DNA of 64,000 bases from Streptomyces sp. MRC013 (GCF_023614235.1 NZ_CP094264.1:1426001-1490000), one strand, 5' to 3'; counted from the first letter of the stretch, positions 54,850 to 63,157 are shown. Numbers and translations are program-made. Notes: generated by a model not told the origin, from the sequence alone.

Positions 54850-55361
54850 GCCTGCACGACGACGCGGTCCTCGTACTGGAGGGGTACGGGGAGCAGGAGG
54901 AGCTGCGACGCGCGTACCTGGACCACCTCGCGGCGCACGGGGACGCCGTGTGGAGGTCCTGCGCGGCCGGGCACCTCACGGCCAGCGCGCTGGTGGTGGA
55001 CCCGAAGCGCGGCCGGGTGCTGCTGACCCTGCACCGGAAGCTGCGCATGTGGCTCCAGATGGGCGGTCACTGCGAGCCGGGTGACCGCACGATGGCGGCC
55101 GCGGCCCTGCGCGAGGCGGCCGAGGAGTCCGGGGTCCCGGGCCTGGCGCTGCTGCCGGGCGGCCCGGTGCGGCTGGACCGGCACCCGACGCCCTGCGCCT
55201 GGCACCTGGACGTGCAGTACGCGGCGGTGGCGCCGCCGGACGCGGTGGAGGCGATCAGCGACGAGTCCCTGGACCTGCGCTGGTTCCCGTACGACGACGT
55301 GTCCCGGGTGGCCGACGGGTCGGTGGTCCGGCTGCTGGAGCGGACCCTGGCCCGCCTGTAG
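54846..55361 (+). CDS. Nudix hydrolase
   Basis: 171 aa. The Nudix box MGGHCEPGDRTMAAAALREA with AEESGV after it (about 74-100) carries the metal-binding REAAEES glutamates. HLTASALVVDPKRGRVLLTL is the usual first strand of the fold. It hydrolyses a nucleoside diphosphate linked to some group; the substrate cannot be read. GTG overlaps the preceding stop by 4 bases, so it is translated with the zincin-like gene. A hairpin follows at 55379. Confidence 0.87.
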   Translation: MSLHDDAVLVLEGYGEQEELRRAYLDHLAAHGDAVWRSCAAGHLTASALVVDPKRGRVLLTLHRKLRMWLQMGGHCEPGDRTMAAAALREAAEESGVPGLALLPGGPVRLDRHPTPCAWHLDVQYAAVAPPDAVEAISDESLDLRWFPYDDVSRVADGSVVRLLERTLARL

Positions 55362-55378
55362 TCCCGGGCGGGGCGGGC

Positions 55379-55400
55379 GGCGGCCGCGCGTGCGGCCGCC
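55379..55400. terminator. Perfect 9-bp GC hairpin between Nudix and AIM24 genes
   Basis: GGCGGCCGC at 55379-55387 and GCGGCCGCC at 55392-55400 form a stem with a 4-base loop, 17 bases after the Nudix stop. It separates convergent units. Confidence 0.65.
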
Positions 55401-55443
55401 CCCGTCCCGGTCGCGGCGGTTCCGCCGCGCCCCCGGGCGCCGG

Positions 55444-56199
55444 TCAGTTCCAGGCGTTGTCCTGGTTCCGGCCGTGTGCGCCCTGCTGGCCCACGCCGAA
55501 CTGGGCGGCGACGCCCTGCCCGATCTGCGCGTTCTGCGGGGGCATCACCTCGCTGGGCTGGACGAGGGCGAAGCCCTGGCCCAGGAAGTTCAGCTCCCAG
55601 CCCTCACCGGTGTTGCCGCGGCGCCGGCGGACGTTCGACGAGTGGGTCTGCGCCTGCATCTGCACGCGCAGCGACGACGACCAGGCGACGATCGCGTCCG
55701 CGTCGACGTTGACGTACTTGTCCGGGGTGACCTGGAGCATCAGCGGCTGACCGGACGTCATGAGGGCGACCCGGCCGCGGCCGGAGATGTTCAGCTGGTA
55801 CTTGCCGGAGCCGGAGATGCCGTACTGGCTGTCCACGGCGATGACCTCGGTGTGCAGCGCCGAGTCGAGCGCCAGCACGTAGGCGCTGTCCACGGTCAAC
55901 CCCTCCTGGTCGACGTCCACGACGTGGATGTGCTGCGCCAGGTTGGCGAGGTAGACGGTGCCCTGCCCGGAGCAGCGCATCAGGTCGAGCCCCTCGCCGG
56001 TGCGGGCGCGGGCCGTGCGCTGGGCCTGGTTCTGGTACTCGCCGTCGAAGTCCATCAGCCCCTGGTACGCCACCATGGCGCCCTTGCGGGCGAGGACGTC
56101 GTCGTGCCCGGTGAGGGCGACCCGCAGCAGCTGCGGGTTCTGCACGGTGTACCGCTCCTGGCTCTGCTGTTCCGTGTGGCTGAAAAGCGGGCTCTGCAT
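55444..56199 (-). CDS. AIM24 family protein, third gene of the TerD-AIM24 cluster
   Basis: 251 aa, nearly all AIM24 beta-rich fold. Characteristic lines are QNPQLLRVALTGHDDVLARK, GAMVAYQGLMDFDGEYQ, GEGLDLMRCSGQGTVYLAN, and DSALHTEVIAVDSQYGISGS. The C-terminal tail is Gln/Gly/Asn-rich (GQGVAAQFGVGQQGAHGRNQ). ATG at 56199. It lies 22 bases after its paralogue at 56222. The name comes from a mitochondrial inner-membrane protein; bacterial function is unknown. Confidence 0.87.
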   Translation of the reverse strand: MQSPLFSHTEQQSQERYTVQNPQLLRVALTGHDDVLARKGAMVAYQGLMDFDGEYQNQAQRTARARTGEGLDLMRCSGQGTVYLANLAQHIHVVDVDQEGLTVDSAYVLALDSALHTEVIAVDSQYGISGSGKYQLNISGRGRVALMTSGQPLMLQVTPDKYVNVDADAIVAWSSSLRVQMQAQTHSSNVRRRRGNTGEGWELNFLGQGFALVQPSEVMPPQNAQIGQGVAAQFGVGQQGAHGRNQDNAWN

Positions 56200-56221
56200 G
56201 ATCTGTTTCGCTCCCCCCGGC

Positions 56222-56902
56222 TCAGTGCCGGATCCGCAGGCGGTCGGTGCTGTCCTCGCTCGGCTGCACGACGACGACGCCCTGGCCCGAGAAGGCCATC
56301 TGGTACGCCTCGCCGCTGCCCCGCCCGATCAGGGAGGACGCCTTGAAGCTGCGCTTGCCCTTCACCTTCAGCGCCGGCGACCAGGCGACGAGCGCGTCCG
56401 GGTCGACGTACGTCTCGTCGTCGCCGCGTCCGCAGTCGACGACGACCGGCGTGCCGCGCGAGGTGAGCGCGACCCAGCCGGTGCCGGCGATCCGCACGTT
56501 CCACAGGCCCTGGCCGGCGAACTTCGCCATCCCCTTGACCCGTTCGACGCCCCACTGGAGGTGGGCGTCGAAGGCGAGGACGTTGGTGCCGTTGACGGAC
56601 AGGGCGTCGTTGTCGAGGTGGACGACGACCACGTCGGCGCCGTAGTCGGCCAGGTAGAGCAGGCCGTCGCCGGAGCACTTCATCAGGGGCGCGCCCTCGC
56701 CGGTGACCCACGAGGAGGCGATCTGCCGCACGGCGGGCGGGTTCGGCTCGTACTGGACGAAGCCCTCGTACGCGACGACCGACCCGGTGCGGGCGAACAG
56801 GTCCTGGCCGGTGGCCATGGCGACCTTCAGCATGGCGTTGCCGTGGTTCTCCATGCGTACCGCGGCCGGGGTCGGGGCGTAGCCCGCGAGCTGCTGGTTC
56901 AT
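56222..56902 (-). CDS. AIM24 family protein, second gene of the TerD-AIM24 cluster
   Basis: 226 aa. AIM24 fold with MENHGNAMLKVAMATGQDLF, then RTGSVVAYEGFVQYEPN, GEGAPLMKCSGDGLLYLAD and FSGQGVVVVQPSED at the end. Compared with its neighbours it lacks any extension. It starts 13 bases after the TerD-AIM24 stop and ends 22 bases before the third gene, so the three form one operon. The three AIM24 domains are clearly paralogous but divergent, suggesting a hetero-oligomer. Confidence 0.87.
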   Translation of the reverse strand: MNQQLAGYAPTPAAVRMENHGNAMLKVAMATGQDLFARTGSVVAYEGFVQYEPNPPAVRQIASSWVTGEGAPLMKCSGDGLLYLADYGADVVVVHLDNDALSVNGTNVLAFDAHLQWGVERVKGMAKFAGQGLWNVRIAGTGWVALTSRGTPVVVDCGRGDDETYVDPDALVAWSPALKVKGKRSFKASSLIGRGSGEAYQMAFSGQGVVVVQPSEDSTDRLRIRH

Positions 56903-56915
56903 TCTTCGGGCTCCC

Positions 56916-58556
56916 TCAGACCTCGTACGGCTGGACGACGATGAAGTTGCCGGGGGCGCCCCGGAACTGGAGGTTCACGGTCTCTCCGCTGTGGCCCGGG
57001 TAGGCGTTGCGGCGCAGCCTGACCTGGCTGGAGAGGACCACCTGGGAGGCGGCCGACCAGGCCACGACGGCGTTGCAGTCGGCGAAGGTGGTCGGCGTGA
57101 CCGGCAGGACGACCGGGATGCCCTGCGTCTTCACGACGACCGTGCCGGTGCCCTGGAACAGCATCGTGAACAGCGCGCCGCCGGGGATGCCGTGGCCCTC
57201 GATGCGGCGGACCTCGTGGTGCAGCGACTCGTCGAACGCGAGGACGTTCTCGGCGGAGACGCAGATCCCGTCGCCCTGGAGCTCGACGGGGTGCAGGTGG
57301 GCGCTGTTCTCGGCGAGGAACACCTGGCCGCGGCCGGTGCAGCGCATCAGCTGCATCTCCTGGCCGGTGGCGTTGCCGACGACGCGGCCGGTGAACCCGG
57401 CGCCCTTGTAGCCGAAGTCGACCTTGCCCTGGTACATGACCATGCTGCCCTGGCGGGCGAGCACCGGGGTCTGCCCCATGGCCAGGTCGACCCGCATGAG
57501 CTGGGCGTTCTGCGGCGTCCATCGCTGCCCCGTGGGCGTCTCCCGGTACTTCCGGATCGCCGCCGCGAGCCCCGCGCCCCGCGGCGCCGCGTGCGGTGCG
57601 CCGGTCGGCATGCCCGCGGGCGGCTGCTGGCCGTACGGGGCGGGTGCGCCGTACGGGGCGGGGGCGGGTGCGCCGGGCGGCATGCCCGCGGGCGGCTGCT
57701 GGCCGTACGGGGCGGGGGCGCCGTACGGCGGCGTCTGGCCGGGTACGGGGGCGTGGGTTTGCCGGGGGTGCGGGGCCGGGGGCGGCGTGGGCGCCTGCGG
57801 GGCCGGGGCGTGCGCCGCGGCCGGGGCCTGCGGGACCAGGGGGCCCGCCATGGTGGGCTGGGCGTACAGCGGCTGCTGCGGCTGCGCGGGGGCCGGGGCC
57901 TGCGGCGGGGCCGGAGCCGCGAACGCGGGTGCGGGCCGGGCCGGGGCGGGGCCGCCGGGCGGGGGCGCGAAGCCGGGGGCCGCCTGCGGCTGCGCCTGGG
58001 ACCCGGGCGCCTGGTGGGGCTGCTCCTCCTCCAGGACCTCACCGCCGAAGTTCTTCAGCAGCGCCTCCAGCCCGCCGTCGAAGCCCTGGCCGACCGCGGC
58101 GAAGCGCCAGCCGTCCTTGCGGTAGAAGTCGCCCAGCATGACCGCGCGCTCGGTGCTGAACTCGGCGCCGCCGAAGGCGTAGCGCGCGACCTCCTCACCG
58201 CCCGCGACGATCCGGATGTACCCCGGTGCGACCTGCGACATCTGCCCCGCGCCGTCGATCGTCGCCGTGAAGGACAGCTTGTGGATCGCCTCGGGGACGC
58301 GGTCGAGCGTGACGCGGAACGACTCGGTGTCGCCGGCCTGCGCGCCGAGCAGCTGGACGGATCCCTCGGGGGTCTTCGGCTGGTTGAAGAAGACGAAGTA
58401 CCGGTCGTCGGAGAGCCGCTCGTCGGCGTCGAGGCCGAAGCAGCTGATGTCGAAGGTCAGCCCGGGACCCGTGATCTGCACGCCGACGTACAGATCGGTC
58501 CCGGCCGTCAGATCACTGATCCGGGCCTTGTGGCCCCGTTGGAATTCCCTGGCCAT
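56916..58556 (-). CDS. TerD-AIM24 fusion protein
   Basis: 546 aa, three parts. Residues 1-175 are a TerD domain (TDLYVGVQITGPGLTFDISC, FGLDADERLSDDRYFVFFNQ, RYAFGGAEFSTERAVMLGDF, FYRKDGWRFAAVGQGFDGGL). Its acidic residues are in place for calcium binding, as in tellurite/stress TerD proteins. Residues about 185-325 are a Pro/Ala/Gln-rich, disordered linker with a 24-residue repeat. Residues about 330-546 are AIM24 (ARQGSMVMYQGKVDFGYKGA, VELQGDGICVSAENVLAFDE). First gene of a three-gene unit with two stand-alone AIM24 genes. ATG at 58556. A membrane-stress or surface scaffold role is possible but only inferred. Confidence 0.88.
   Translation of the reverse strand: MAREFQRGHKARISDLTAGTDLYVGVQITGPGLTFDISCFGLDADERLSDDRYFVFFNQPKTPEGSVQLLGAQAGDTESFRVTLDRVPEAIHKLSFTATIDGAGQMSQVAPGYIRIVAGGEEVARYAFGGAEFSTERAVMLGDFYRKDGWRFAAVGQGFDGGLEALLKNFGGEVLEEEQPHQAPGSQAQPQAAPGFAPPPGGPAPARPAPAFAAPAPPQAPAPAQPQQPLYAQPTMAGPLVPQAPAAAHAPAPQAPTPPPAPHPRQTHAPVPGQTPPYGAPAPYGQQPPAGMPPGAPAPAPYGAPAPYGQQPPAGMPTGAPHAAPRGAGLAAAIRKYRETPTGQRWTPQNAQLMRVDLAMGQTPVLARQGSMVMYQGKVDFGYKGAGFTGRVVGNATGQEMQLMRCTGRGQVFLAENSAHLHPVELQGDGICVSAENVLAFDESLHHEVRRIEGHGIPGGALFTMLFQGTGTVVVKTQGIPVVLPVTPTTFADCNAVVAWSAASQVVLSSQVRLRRNAYPGHSGETVNLQFRGAPGNFIVVQPYEV
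57606..57728. repeat. 72-bp period direct repeat inside the TerD-AIM24 linker
   Basis: A 51-base unit at 57606-57656 recurs at 57678-57728 with a single difference. It encodes the repeated linker motif APYGQQPPAGMP. The repeat is in frame (72 bases = 24 codons), so unequal crossing-over would change linker length without breaking the gene. Confidence 0.8.
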
Positions 58557-58675
58557 GCGTTACGACCGTCCCCCATCCCGGATTGGTGTGCGTCGCGCCA
58601 GGCTAACGGCTGGGTACGACGGGGGACCACGTCGGCGGCCGGCTCGGTACGGACTCGGTACACGGCCGGTGGCCG

Positions 58676-59251
58676 TCAGGTGCCGGGCTCTCGCGGAGGG
58701 CGGGGCGGACGGTCGACGGCGGCGGCGCCCTCCAGGTAGCCCCGCGCGCGCTCCGTCCGGGGGTACGGCTCCAGGAGCCGCCAGAAGCGGGGGCCGTGCC
58801 CGGGGACGAGCAGGTGCGCCAGCTCGTGCAGGAGGACGTAGTCGACGACGTACTCGGGCATGCCCTGGAGCCGGTGCGACAGGCGGATGCTGCCCTCGGC
58901 GGGGGTGCAGGAGCCCCAGCGGGTGTTCTGGTTGGTGACCCAGCGCACGGACGCCGGCCGCGCCCGGCCGCCGAGGTACTGGGCGGACAGCCGCTCGGCG
59001 CGCGCGGCCAGTTCGGAGTCGCCGGGACGGCGTCTGCTCTCCTGGGCGGCGAGCTTGTCGAGCATGACGTCGACCCAGCGCCGCTCCTCCGTCTCGGGCA
59101 TCCGGGCGGGGATGAGGACGACGACCCGGTCGCCCTCCCGGTAGGCGGAGACGGTCCGGCGGCGCCGGGAGCTCCTGCGCACCTCGACGGCGGACGTCCG
59201 TCCGGCTCGGGCCGGGTCGCAGGCCGGGCTGTACTGGGGGTCGGCGGGCAC
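58676..59251 (-). CDS. YgjP-type (M48-like) metallopeptidase
   Basis: 191 aa. The zinc motif is LLHELAHLLVPGHGPRFW (HExxH as HELAH, about residues 145-149), with the upstream conserved VTNQNTRWGSCTPAEGSIRL typical of YgjP/DUF45 proteins. An Arg-rich segment (RRSSRRRRTVSAYREGDRVV) precedes the domain. GTG at 59251 chosen because the frame upstream runs into the divergent promoter of the ThiF-like gene. Substrate unknown. Confidence 0.85.
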   Translation of the reverse strand: MPADPQYSPACDPARAGRTSAVEVRRSSRRRRTVSAYREGDRVVVLIPARMPETEERRWVDVMLDKLAAQESRRRPGDSELAARAERLSAQYLGGRARPASVRWVTNQNTRWGSCTPAEGSIRLSHRLQGMPEYVVDYVLLHELAHLLVPGHGPRFWRLLEPYPRTERARGYLEGAAAVDRPPRPPREPGT

Positions 59252-59423
59252 GTCCCGACCGTACCCGCCCGCCCCGGAGGAATCCTCCGGCGGGGCGGTT
59301 CGCACACCGTCCGTCCACAGGTCGGACCATTCGTATGACGAAACGCCCGGCGTTGTGGACGGCGCTCCGCGGGGGTGGCGGCACCGGGGGATGCTGTCGG
59401 CGTGGTCGACGAGGGGGGCGGAG

Positions 59424-60566
59424 ATGCGTCCGATGGTGAGACCGGCACTGCGCCGTGCCTGGCGTGACCTTCGGTACGTGCAGTTCGGCGTGGCGTCCGC
59501 GCACGCGGTCGTGGTGGGACCGGTGGACACGACGACCGGGAGCGTGCTGGAGCTGCTGGACGGGACGCGCGGTCTGCCGCTGCTGCGGAAGGAGGCACGC
59601 GGCCTCGGGGTACCGGACGCCTGGCTGGACGCACTGCTGAACCGGCTGGCGCGGGCCGGGCTGCTGGAGGACACGGCGGCGGACGGCCGGGGAGCCGACG
59701 CGCTGCGGTGGGGGGCGGGGGCGCTCGACCGGTTGCGCGCCGACCTCGGATCGCTGTCGGTGGTGCACCGGGGGCCGGGTGAGCCCCTGCGGCGGCTGGC
59801 GGCGCGCAGCGGTGTGCGGGTGCAGGTCCGGGGCGCGGGCCGGGTGGGGGCGGCGGTCGCGGCGCTCCTGTCGGCGGCGGGCGTGGGCCGCGTGGACGTG
59901 CTGGACGGCGGGCGGGTGCAGCCGTGGGACGTGGCGCCGGGCGGGCTGCCGCCCGAGTCGGTCGGGGAGCGGCGGGACGCGGCGGCCCGCCGGCTGGTGG
60001 CGCGGTCGGCGCCGGGCGGCCGCGCGGCCCGGGCGGGCGGGCCGGAGCCGGGGCTGTCGCTGGTGGTCGTCGCGCCGCGGGACGGTCTCGCGGCCTACGC
60101 CCCGGATCCGGTGGCGGCCGGCGCGTGGGTGGGCACGGGGATCCCGCACCTGTTCGCGGGGGTGCTGGAGGCGACGGGGGTGGTGGGGCCGCTGGTGCTG
60201 CCCGGGGGCTCGGCGTGCGCGCGGTGCCTGGAGCTGGGCCGGGTGGACGCCGATCCCGCCTGGCCCCGGCTGATGGCGCAGTGGAGGTCGGGCCGCCGGA
60301 GCGGTGCCGCTCCGGCCTGTGACGCGGGGCTGGCGGCGTCGGTGGCCGGGCTGGCCGCCGCGCACGCGCTGGCCTTCCTCGACGGGGACGTGCCGGCGAG
60401 CGCGGGCGCCCGGTGGGAGGTGTCGTCGCCGCTGCTGCGGTGGCGGGCGTCGGTCGTGCGGCCGCACGGGGGGTGCCCGTGCGGGGCGGCGGAGGGGGAG
60501 GAGGACCGGGTGGGACGGGAGCGGGCCTCGGCGGCTCTGGACGGGCAGGACACAATGGCGGGATAG
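59424..60566 (+). CDS. ThiF-family (E1-like) protein
   Basis: 380 aa. A winged N-terminal region (ALRRAWRDLRYVQFGVASAH) is followed by a Rossmann-type fold with RVQVRGAGRVGAAVAALLSA, LLSAAGVGRVDVLDGGRVQP and HLFAGVLEATGVVGPLVLPG, as in ThiF/MoeB/E1 adenylyltransferases. Cys pairs SACARCLE and GGCPCGAA could bind zinc. The usual E1 Arg/Asp ATP-binding residues are hard to see, so activity is uncertain. The ATG at 59424 (RPMVRPALRRAW follows) matches relatives. No ubiquitin-like protein gene is adjacent. Confidence 0.78.
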   Translation: MRPMVRPALRRAWRDLRYVQFGVASAHAVVVGPVDTTTGSVLELLDGTRGLPLLRKEARGLGVPDAWLDALLNRLARAGLLEDTAADGRGADALRWGAGALDRLRADLGSLSVVHRGPGEPLRRLAARSGVRVQVRGAGRVGAAVAALLSAAGVGRVDVLDGGRVQPWDVAPGGLPPESVGERRDAAARRLVARSAPGGRAARAGGPEPGLSLVVVAPRDGLAAYAPDPVAAGAWVGTGIPHLFAGVLEATGVVGPLVLPGGSACARCLELGRVDADPAWPRLMAQWRSGRRSGAAPACDAGLAASVAGLAAAHALAFLDGDVPASAGARWEVSSPLLRWRASVVRPHGGCPCGAAEGEEDRVGRERASAALDGQDTMAG

Positions 60567-60626
60567 CCGCCGTCGGCGGCGCGTGTCAGGCGATGCGGCA
60601 CGACGGTCTGGGTTTTGGAGGGGCGC

Positions 60627-61977
60627 ATGTCTGATCTTCCCCGGAAGGCGATCACCCGTACCGCCAAGCTGGCCGCGCTGCCACTGGGCTTCGCGGGGCG
60701 GGCCACGTGGGGGGCTCGGCAAGCGGATCGGGGGGAAGTCCGCCGAGATCGTGGCGCGTGAGCTGCAGCAGCGCACGGCGGACCAGCTGTTCAAGGTGCT
60801 GGGTGAGCTGAAGGGAGGGGCGATGAAGCTCGGCCAGGCGCTGTCGGTCTTCGAGTCGGCCCTGCCGGAGGAGGTCGCCGGGCCGTACCGGGCGGCGCTG
60901 ACGAAGCTTCAGGAGGCGGCGCCGCCGATGCCGGCGCGCACGGTGCACGGGGTGCTCGTCGAGCACCTGGGCGCCGGGTGGCGGGACCTGTTCCTGGAGT
61001 TCGACGACAAGCCGGCCGCGGCGGCGTCGATCGGGCAGGTGCACCGGGCGGTGTGGCACGACGGGCGTCCGGTCGCGGTGAAGGTGCAGTACCCGGGGGC
61101 GGGCGAGGCACTGCTGTCGGACCTGACGCAGCTGAGCCGGTTCGCCCTGCTGCTGGGGCCGCTGATGCCGGGGATGGACGTCAAACCGCTGATCTCCGAG
61201 ATGCGCGACCGGGTGTCGGAGGAGCTGGACTACGGGCTGGAGGCGCGGGCGCAGCAGGAGCACGCCGTCGAGTTCGCCGACGATCCCGACGTGGTGGTCC
61301 CCGGCGTGGTGCACCGGTCGGACCGGGTGCTGGTGACGGAGTGGATCGACGGGATACCGCTGTCGAAGGTCATAGCGGACGGCACGCCGGAGGAGCGGGA
61401 CCGGGCGGGCCAGCTGCTGGCGCGGTTCCTGTTCTCGGGACCGGCGCGGACGGGGCTGCTGCACGCCGACCCCCACCCGGGGAACTTCCGTCTGCTGCCG
61501 GGTGAGGACGGTGGCGGGTCGCGGCTCGGCGTGCTGGACTTCGGCACGGTGGACCGGCTGCCCGGCGGGCTGCCGGAGACCATCGGCCTCTGTCTGCGGA
61601 TGGCCCTGGAGGGCGAGGCGGAGACGGTCTACGAACTCCTGTGCGACGAGGGGTTCGTGAAGGAGTCGATCGAACTCGACCCGGAAGCGGTGCTGGAGTA
61701 CCTGCTGCCGATCATCGAGCCGGCCGGCGCCGACGAGTTCCTCTTCACGCGGGAGTGGATCCGTACGCAGGCGGCGAGGATCGCCGATCCCCGTTCCCCG
61801 GCACACCAGTTGGGGAGGCAGCTGAACCTCCCGCCCGCGTACCTGCTGATCCACCGCGTGACGCTGAGCACGATCGGGGTGCTGTGCCAGCTGAACGCGT
61901 CGGTGCGGCTGCGGGACGAACTGGAGGAGTGGCTGCCGGGGTTCCTGCCGGAAGAGCCGCTGGAGGAGCCGGCCTGA
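60627..61977 (+). CDS. AarF/UbiB/ABC1-family atypical kinase, frameshifted near the N-terminus
   Basis: About 449 aa after correction. The KxGQ motif lies in LKGGAMKLGQALSVFESALP. The alanine-rich nucleotide loop is AAASIGQVHRAVW and the ATP lysine is in RPVAVKVQYPG. The catalytic loop is LLHADPHPGNF and the metal Asp is in LGVLDFGTVDRL. The ATG at 60627 (SDLPRKAITRTAKLAALPLG follows) reads to an extra base in the G6 run 60709-60714. Removing it joins RATWG to LGKRIGGKSAEIV. Members act on quinone or other lipid metabolism; role here unknown. It follows the ThiF-like gene on the same strand. Confidence 0.87.
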
Positions 61978-61986
61978 CGGGACGCC

Positions 61987-62187
61987 TCACCACCAGGTCG
62001 AGTCGAGCCTGCTCTCGATGGACCGGATGTGGTCGCGGGCGCAGGTCCCGCAGAAGTAGAGCCTGGTGCCGTTCTCGACGGAGCAGGTCCAGGCCAGGGG
62101 CAGGTCGTCGGCGGTCGCGCCGCAGCGTGAGCACACCACGCTCCGCGCGCGCGACTCCGCCGGTTCGGAAGTCCGCTCGTCCACCAC
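61987..62187 (-). CDS. Small Cys-rich (zinc-finger-like) conserved protein
   Basis: 66 aa from GTG 62187, with an alternative GTG one codon later. Two cysteine pairs, VVCSRCGATADD and YFCGTCARDH, plus TCSVENGTRL between them, suggest a treble-clef or zinc ribbon. It ends SIESRLDSTWW. Convergent with the AarF kinase, only 9 bases between stops. It belongs to a short actinobacterial family I recognise but cannot name. Function unknown. Confidence 0.65.
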   Translation of the reverse strand: MVDERTSEPAESRARSVVCSRCGATADDLPLAWTCSVENGTRLYFCGTCARDHIRSIESRLDSTWW

Positions 62188-62295
62188 GAGACGATAACCC
62201 CGCCGCGCGCGGATGGCGGGCAACGCACCGCGGGGACCGGTCCGGGTGGACCGGCCCCCGCGGGGAGGACGGCGGTCGGCGGGCGCCGCGGCCGG

Positions 62296-62622
62296 TTACT
62301 GCATGACCGCCATGGCGAGCGCGCGGCGGGCGCGGAGCGAGGCGCGTTCCGCACGGCGCTGCATCCGCCGCGCGGCGATCAGGCGCATGCCCGTGCGCTG
62401 CTCCTCGGCCTCCCTGAGGCGCTCGCGCATATGGGCACGGGCCAGGGCTTCTGGGATGAGTTGCATTTCTCGGTTCCTGTTCTGGCGCGAGGCGTGCGCG
62501 CCGAGGGTGGTGACGTCAGGGGTGGCCGAGCCCATGGGCTCGTTCGCGGAAGAGGTCATCGGAGCCTGCTTCTGGGGGTCGTGCGTGAGGGGGCGGTCGA
62601 TGGTGCCGGCGACGGTGCTCAT
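62296..62622 (-). CDS. Hypothetical protein encoded directly after wblC
   Basis: 108 aa. The first half is polar and probably disordered. The second half is a strongly basic helix (EALARAHMRERLREAEEQRT, then RMQRRAERASLRARRALAMA), reminiscent of a coiled coil or nucleic-acid-binding helix. The ATG at 62622 overlaps the wblC stop codon by 4 bases, so translation is probably coupled to WblC. It may therefore be induced with the WblC antibiotic response. Function unknown. Confidence 0.65.
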   Translation of the reverse strand: MSTVAGTIDRPLTHDPQKQAPMTSSANEPMGSATPDVTTLGAHASRQNRNREMQLIPEALARAHMRERLREAEEQRTGMRLIAARRMQRRAERASLRARRALAMAVMQ

Positions 62623-62987
62623 GCCGTGACCGGGTTCTTGCGCGGGCGGCCGCGCGGCCGCTTGCGGGCGACCACCACCCCCTGGACGAAGAGTTCGCCG
62701 CCCCAGACGCCCCACGGCTCACGCCGTTCCTTGGCGCCCGCGAGGCAGGCCGCCATGAGGGGGCAGGTGCGGCAGAGGGACTTGGCGTACTCGACGTCGG
62801 CCGGTGACTCGGCGAAGAAGACCTCCGGGTCGTAGGAGCGGCACGGGACGGGCACGCCGAGGTTCTCGATGGCGTCGTCCAGCGCGGTGAGCGCGGTGAG
62901 GGCGGTCACGTCGTGGTCCTCCGTGAGGCCGGGCGGGGGGAGCGTCTGGGAAGGCGGTACGGACGGGGCGTGCGCTTCGAGATGCAC
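62619..62987 (-). CDS. wblC: WhiB7-class regulator WblC
   Basis: 122 aa. Fe-S ligands Cys49, Cys72, Cys75 and Cys81 (PVPCRSYDP; LCRTCPLMAAC), the EPWGVWGG turn (90-97), and the AT-hook RGRPRK (112-117) mark this as WblC/WhiB7. That regulator activates intrinsic resistance to ribosome-targeting antibiotics together with the housekeeping sigma factor. GTG at 62987 as in relatives. It is preceded by a long leader with a small ORF and an intrinsic terminator, and by an AT-rich WhiB7-type promoter, so it is probably autoregulated and attenuated. Confidence 0.96.
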   Translation of the reverse strand: MHLEAHAPSVPPSQTLPPPGLTEDHDVTALTALTALDDAIENLGVPVPCRSYDPEVFFAESPADVEYAKSLCRTCPLMAACLAGAKERREPWGVWGGELFVQGVVVARKRPRGRPRKNPVTA

Positions 62988-63088
62988 GGTGGTGTGTTCC
63001 TCGTCTGGTCGGTCCGGCCGGTCGGCCGGTGGGCTGGTACCGGGTTCTGCTGGTCCCGGGGCCCCTTCGCTCTGCTGCGCCCGTTCGG

Positions 63089-63133
63089 GGCAAAACAGAA
63101 GGGCCGCGGATCCCGGGTGGGGTTCCGCGGCCC
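63089..63133 (-). terminator. Intrinsic attenuator in the wblC leader
   Basis: On the minus strand a 10-bp perfect stem (GGGCCGCGGA with TCCGCGGCCC, 63133-63101) is followed by TTCTGTTTTG. The U-rich tail is rare in this genome and marks a true Rho-independent terminator. It lies 25 bases after the leader ORF stop and about 100 bases before wblC, the position expected for transcription attenuation of whiB7/wblC. Confidence 0.85.
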
Positions 63134-63157
63134 TGAAGGCGCCGGCCTGATGCTGGA

